Origin: Rhodospirillales bacterium
GTDB taxonomy: Bacteria; Pseudomonadota; Alphaproteobacteria; CACIAM-22H2
Length of the DNA: 54,137 nucleotides
Direction of reading: 5' to 3'
NCBI GenBank assembly: GCA_016794025.1
Contig: JAEUKX010000019.1
Location: forward strand, 1 to 54,137
This document shows positions 50,971-54,137 of the stretch, piece after piece; within the stretch, counting starts at the first letter, position 1; every line of letters begins with the position of its first letter. Below the pieces are notes generated by a model, which did no database searches, had not been told where the DNA came from, and saw nothing but the letters and a program-made list of their open reading frames with translations. Both the position numbers and the translations under genes were made by a program.

Positions 50971-53118
50971 CTACTTGGCGTCAAGCGCCGTGACGCCGTC
51001 CCAGCCGGGTCCCGGCGGCTCGGCGTCGAGGGCGGCGGCACGTTCGGCAAGGCTCAATGCTGCCGGATCGCCGGCCAGTGGCGGCGCCGCCAGGATCGTG
51101 CAGGCGCCCGCAAAGTCCCGCGCCCGATAGAGCCCGAGCGCCTGCGCGAAGGCCGCCGCGCGCGCTTCGGTGCCGGGATCGGTCTCGCCGTCGAGCCCCA
51201 TCGGTTCGTAGATCGTCACCGGCTTGGCGCGGCCCTTGACCTGCACGCGATCGAGTTCGCGCCACACGATGGGCGTGCCGGGTGCTGAATCGGCCAGTGC
51301 GCGCACGGCGTCCGAGCACATGACATTCGTGCCGAAATACTTGTTCGCCCCTTCCAGCCGCGAGGCGAGGTTCACCGTGTCGCCCATGACGGTGTAGTTG
51401 AAGCGCTTCTTCGACCCGATATTGCCCACGAGCGCGCGGCCCGCGTTGAGGCCGATGCGCGCCTTGAGCCTGTGGCCCAGGAAGGGCTTTGCCGGATCGT
51501 CGTTCATCTCGGCGAGCTTCGCGTTGCAGGCGATGGCCGCCTCGACGGCGTTGCGCGCGTGGTTCCGGTCATCCACGGGCGCGCCGAACACCGCCACGAT
51601 CGCGTCGCCGATGTACTTGTCGACGAAGCCGCCATACTCCTCGACGATGTCGGTCATCGCCGAGAGATAGACGTTCATCACCTGCACGAGCTGCTGCGGG
51701 GTGAGGCCCTCCGACAGGCCGGTGAAGCCCGCGACGTCGGAGAACATGACGGTGATCTCGCGCTCCTCGCCGCCAAGCTCGGGCGGCGCTTCGGCGGCCA
51801 GCAGGCGGTCGACCATCGTCGGCGCCAGATAGAGCGCGAAGGACCGGCGGAGCAGCCGCTTGTCCCTGTCCGCGACGGCAAATCGGTAGCCCAGCAGCGC
51901 CGCACCCACCGCGAAGGACGCGGCAAGTGCCGTCAGGAACGGCCAGACAAGAGCGAAATGCAGCGCCAAAACGCTTGCTGCCGTCCAGACGGCCGCAAGG
52001 CCCGCGAAGGCGAGGGCGGCTCCCGCGGCCGGCAGCAGCATCGCGACGGCCGCCGTCGCCGCCAGCAGCAGGCCCGCCGCCAGCCCTTCGCCCGCGCGGC
52101 CAAGCTCGCGCAGGCCGCCGCCGCGCAGCAGGTTGTTGACGAACGTCGCGTGGACGAACACGCCGGGGATCGAATCGCGCAGCACGTCCTCGCGCACGAT
52201 GTCGGTGCGCCGGGGCAGCGCGCAGCGGTCGGCGAACGCGGCGTCCTCCGGGCCCGTCATGAAGCGGCGCGCGGTGAGCTTGCGGTCCTCGACATCGAGC
52301 ACGGCGCCCACGAACACGACCTTGCCCCGGAAGTGCTTCTCGAAGAAGGCCGTGTCGCCCTTCTCGGCGCAGGCGCGCAGGTCCGCCAGCGAAAAGGCCG
52401 GGATGTCCGCCCCGCCGCCCTCGAAGTCGAGCGGCATGGCGTTGGCGTGCGAGCCCGGAATGCGCCGCCCGTCGAGGAAAAGCCCGTCGGCGCGAAGTTC
52501 GGGCTTCGCCGCGCGCGCGCGCAGGGCCGCCTCGAAGCCGATCGATGCCTGCTTGCCCGCCGCGCCGGCATTCTCCACGTCGAACAGCAGCGGGGCCCGA
52601 CGGATCACCTCGTCGGCATCGCGGAACAGGTTCGTCGCGCGGATGTTCGCGTCGTGCCCGACCGCGACCGACTGGCCCTGGAAGGGCACGATGGGCGAGG
52701 CACCATGCTGCACCTTGCCGAGGATCACGCGGCCCTCGCGCGCGCCCGCGCGCAGCGCGCGCAGCCAGTCGCGCTCGAAGCCGGGGATGAAGCGTTCGAC
52801 CGAGGTGGGGAAGATCACGTCGAATGCGACGACCGAGGCGCCCGCATCGAGAACGGCGGCCAGCACCGGGGCCATCTCGCGCGGCCAGAAGGCCTGCGGC
52901 ACGCCCGCGAAAGGCGGCGTGCGGTACGTCTCCTCGTCGAGCGCCACGACGACGCTGGGGGATTCCGCCGGTCCGTGGCGCGGCCCGAAGACCGCATGGC
53001 GCAGCGCGAAGGCGACGTCGAGGGAAACGCCGCGCAGCGTGTCGGCCAGCGGCGAGGCGACCGCAAGCGCGCCCAGGACGACGGCCGCGACCGCCGCGGC
53101 AAGATCGCGGCGCTTCAT
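50971..53118 (-). CDS. CHASE2-domain adenylate/guanylate cyclase
   Basis: 715 residues. Membrane-anchored signal receptor: N-terminal helix, extracellular CHASE2 domain (about 30-330: VALDEETYRTPPFAGVPQAFWPRE, GASVVAFDVIFPT, FRGKVVFVGAV), a multi-helix membrane region (about 340-405, GLAAGLLLAATAAVAMLLPA), then a class III cyclase domain (about 450-640). Metal-binding D461 (VMFSDVAGFT) and D505 (KYIGDAIVAVFG), and NLASRLEGANKYFG are present, so it should make cAMP or cGMP. A 70-residue tail follows. CHASE2-cyclase genes are often followed or preceded by FecR-like genes, as here (5-base gap to the FecR gene). Its ligand is unknown. Confidence 0.93.
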   Translation of the reverse strand: MKRRDLAAAVAAVVLGALAVASPLADTLRGVSLDVAFALRHAVFGPRHGPAESPSVVVALDEETYRTPPFAGVPQAFWPREMAPVLAAVLDAGASVVAFDVIFPTSVERFIPGFERDWLRALRAGAREGRVILGKVQHGASPIVPFQGQSVAVGHDANIRATNLFRDADEVIRRAPLLFDVENAGAAGKQASIGFEAALRARAAKPELRADGLFLDGRRIPGSHANAMPLDFEGGGADIPAFSLADLRACAEKGDTAFFEKHFRGKVVFVGAVLDVEDRKLTARRFMTGPEDAAFADRCALPRRTDIVREDVLRDSIPGVFVHATFVNNLLRGGGLRELGRAGEGLAAGLLLAATAAVAMLLPAAGAALAFAGLAAVWTAASVLALHFALVWPFLTALAASFAVGAALLGYRFAVADRDKRLLRRSFALYLAPTMVDRLLAAEAPPELGGEEREITVMFSDVAGFTGLSEGLTPQQLVQVMNVYLSAMTDIVEEYGGFVDKYIGDAIVAVFGAPVDDRNHARNAVEAAIACNAKLAEMNDDPAKPFLGHRLKARIGLNAGRALVGNIGSKKRFNYTVMGDTVNLASRLEGANKYFGTNVMCSDAVRALADSAPGTPIVWRELDRVQVKGRAKPVTIYEPMGLDGETDPGTEARAAAFAQALGLYRARDFAGACTILAAPPLAGDPAALSLAERAAALDAEPPGPGWDGVTALDAK

Positions 53119-53123
53119 GTCGT

Positions 53124-53780
53124 TCAGAGCCGGATGAGGCGGCCCACCAGCGGCGCCATGCCCGGCCGCGCCTCGGGATCGACCTTGAAGACGATCTGCT
53201 TGCCGCCGGCCGAAAGCCGGTAGACGCCGCCCGCGGCAAGCGCCCGGTTCGACTTGGCAAGATCATAGAACGTGCCGCGCGTGAGCTGCTGGGCCGGCAC
53301 GTCGAAGGCCATGGGCTCGCCCGGCTGGTCGACGCGCGCGATCGTCACGTGGCCGCCGCCCTTGATGTCGAGCACGGGCGAAAGCCCGTAGATCGTCATC
53401 TCCGGCGCGCCGGAAGCGGCACCCGGCTTGGGCGGCGCGCGGAACACCATCACGCCCGACTTCGCGGCCTGGTCGGAGGACAGGCGCATCTTGCCGCCGT
53501 CGCAAGGCGTCTTCTCGCGCCGGACGGTGCCGCCCGCGACGCTCGACTGCTCGGCGCCGACCGTGACCGTTCCGCCCTTGATCGTCTCGCGCCAGCACGA
53601 GCGCAGGTAGCTCAGCACAAGCTCGTCGCCCGCGCCGAGCTTCACCACGCGACCCGCCTCGACATAATCCATGAAGTCGACATCGAGCTTGCCCTTGGCG
53701 TCCTCGACGATCGCGACCGGATCGGCCGCAAGGGCAGGGAGTGCGAGAAGCGAGAAGGCGATTGCCAGGATGCGGCGCAT
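53124..53780 (-). CDS. FecR-like periplasmic protein
   Basis: 218 residues from ATG 53780 (a GTG at 53801, overlapping the previous stop, is an alternative). Sec signal peptide about 1-19 (LAIAFSLLALPALA), then a FecR-like beta domain: GKLDVDFMDYVEAGRVVKLGAG (FecR-type DxVxxGxxVxxxxGa pattern), ELVLSYLRSCWRETIKGGTVTVG and a C-terminal beta part GGVYRLSAGGKQIVFKV. No transmembrane anchor. It probably binds or presents signals to the CHASE2 cyclase 5 bases downstream. Two cysteines (CWR, TPCDGG) could form a disulfide. Confidence 0.75.
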   Translation of the reverse strand: MRRILAIAFSLLALPALAADPVAIVEDAKGKLDVDFMDYVEAGRVVKLGAGDELVLSYLRSCWRETIKGGTVTVGAEQSSVAGGTVRREKTPCDGGKMRLSSDQAAKSGVMVFRAPPKPGAASGAPEMTIYGLSPVLDIKGGGHVTIARVDQPGEPMAFDVPAQQLTRGTFYDLAKSNRALAAGGVYRLSAGGKQIVFKVDPEARPGMAPLVGRLIRL

Positions 53781-53797
53781 GGGAAATCCAGACCCTT

Positions 53798-54137
53798 TCA
53801 CTTGAACATGACTTCGGTGTTTTCGCTCTTCGCATTCGTCATGACGGCTTGCACCTGCGGCGCACCGTCGGCGCGCACGACCGAACCCGAAATGTTCATG
53901 GTTGTCGGGCTCATCGTGCCCCCCACGCAGGCAATCATCAGGTTCTCGAAGCGCCCTTTCCCGTCGACCGGCCCGGATCCGAAGCAGCGCCCGTCGACGC
54001 CCCGGACCTGGCTGCCGTAATTCGAACTGTACCGCACGGTCCCGTTCTCGACCACGATATAGGCGGTGATGTTGCCCTGCTGGAGGATTCCGGTCGGAAG
54101 CCGGGTCATGAACTGGCCGCCGATATCGCCGGCCGGC
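53798..54137 (-). CDS. Hypothetical protein, 5' end outside the window
   Basis: At least 112 codons ending at 53798. The frame is open from the window edge; an internal ATG at 54109 could be the start, but the residues before it (PAGDIGGQF) continue naturally, so the gene is probably longer. The visible portion reads TRLPTGILQQGNITAYIVVENG, SNYGSQVRG, CFGSGPVDGKGRFENLMIACVGG, SGSVVRADGAPQVQAV and ends EVMFK. No family recognised; two cysteines and a beta-rich feel suggest an exported protein. It is 17 bases upstream of the FecR-like gene, same strand, so likely same operon. Confidence 0.55.
   Translation of the reverse strand, partial: PAGDIGGQFMTRLPTGILQQGNITAYIVVENGTVRYSSNYGSQVRGVDGRCFGSGPVDGKGRFENLMIACVGGTMSPTTMNISGSVVRADGAPQVQAVMTNAKSENTEVMFK

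Noticed and set aside
54110..54137. Start of the last gene at ATG 54109
   Set aside because: The frame is open to the window edge and the residues before the ATG look coding, so the gene is treated as partial.

Overview
The window is high-GC (roughly two thirds G+C by eye), tightly packed bacterial chromosome. Neighbouring genes are often coupled by 4-base ATGA or GTGA stop/start overlaps. The mix of genes (a Urt-type urea transporter, IclR-controlled ABC importers, a CueR copper operon, DUF3750, PAS_5, a CHASE2 cyclase with a FecR-like partner, an M81 peptidase and a two-partner-secretion adhesin) fits an alphaproteobacterium, perhaps Rhodospirillales or Hyphomicrobiales. That placement is inference. 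I see no rRNA, tRNA, CRISPR array, insertion sequence or phage gene.

Layout. 1-2.9 kb: the 3' scrap of a CoxL-type molybdenum hydroxylase gene abuts an AA_synth gene, followed by a cupin, an HpcH/HpaI aldolase and a D-2-hydroxyacid dehydrogenase. 3-5.4 kb: Gfo/Idh/MocA oxidoreductase, glutathione S-transferase and a secreted DUF3124 protein. 5.4-8.7 kb: a copper operon copA-cueR-copZ behind a clear CueR-type operator. 8.7-11.1 kb: PAS_5 protein, gluconokinase and 6-phosphogluconate dehydrogenase. 11.2-16.7 kb: an NMT1/SsuA-type ABC import locus split over both strands around an IclR regulator with a perfect inverted repeat, plus an SDR, an unknown protein and a SIS-domain protein. 16.7-20.6 kb: a probable glycan or lipid modification cluster (methyltransferase, YdjC/HpnK-type deacetylase, polyprenyl-phosphate glycosyltransferase, multi-pass membrane protein). 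20.6-24.5 kb: cytochrome b561, a second P-type cation ATPase and DUF3750.

24.6-30.2 kb: complete urtABCDE urea transporter with a possible sigma-54 promoter and a hairpin after urtA, but no urease genes. 30.4-33 kb: M81/MlrC-type peptidase and a CE15-like esterase that appears to lack a signal peptide. 33.1-40 kb: a carbohydrate ABC transporter (binding protein, two permeases, MalK/UgpC-type ATPase) coupled to a cytoplasmic GH31 glycosidase, suggesting uptake and intracellular cleavage of an alpha-linked oligosaccharide. 40.1-47.9 kb: a 2585-residue TpsA/filamentous-haemagglutinin-type adhesin with its own good promoter and alternating repeat modules. No TpsB transporter lies in the window. 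47.9-50.9 kb: four genes on the minus strand (C-N hydrolase, PfkB kinase, SDR, cupin), each overlapping the next by four bases, probably a small catabolic operon. 51-54.1 kb: CHASE2 adenylate/guanylate cyclase, FecR-like periplasmic protein and a partial unknown gene, probably one signalling operon.

Strongest candidates for something new: the orphan adhesin with a CHASE2/FecR system nearby; the four-gene overlap-coupled operon; the deacetylase/glycosyltransferase/membrane-protein cluster; and the SIS-domain gene coupled to an IclR/ABC locus. The coxL scrap at the left edge may be a rearrangement or an assembly junction.
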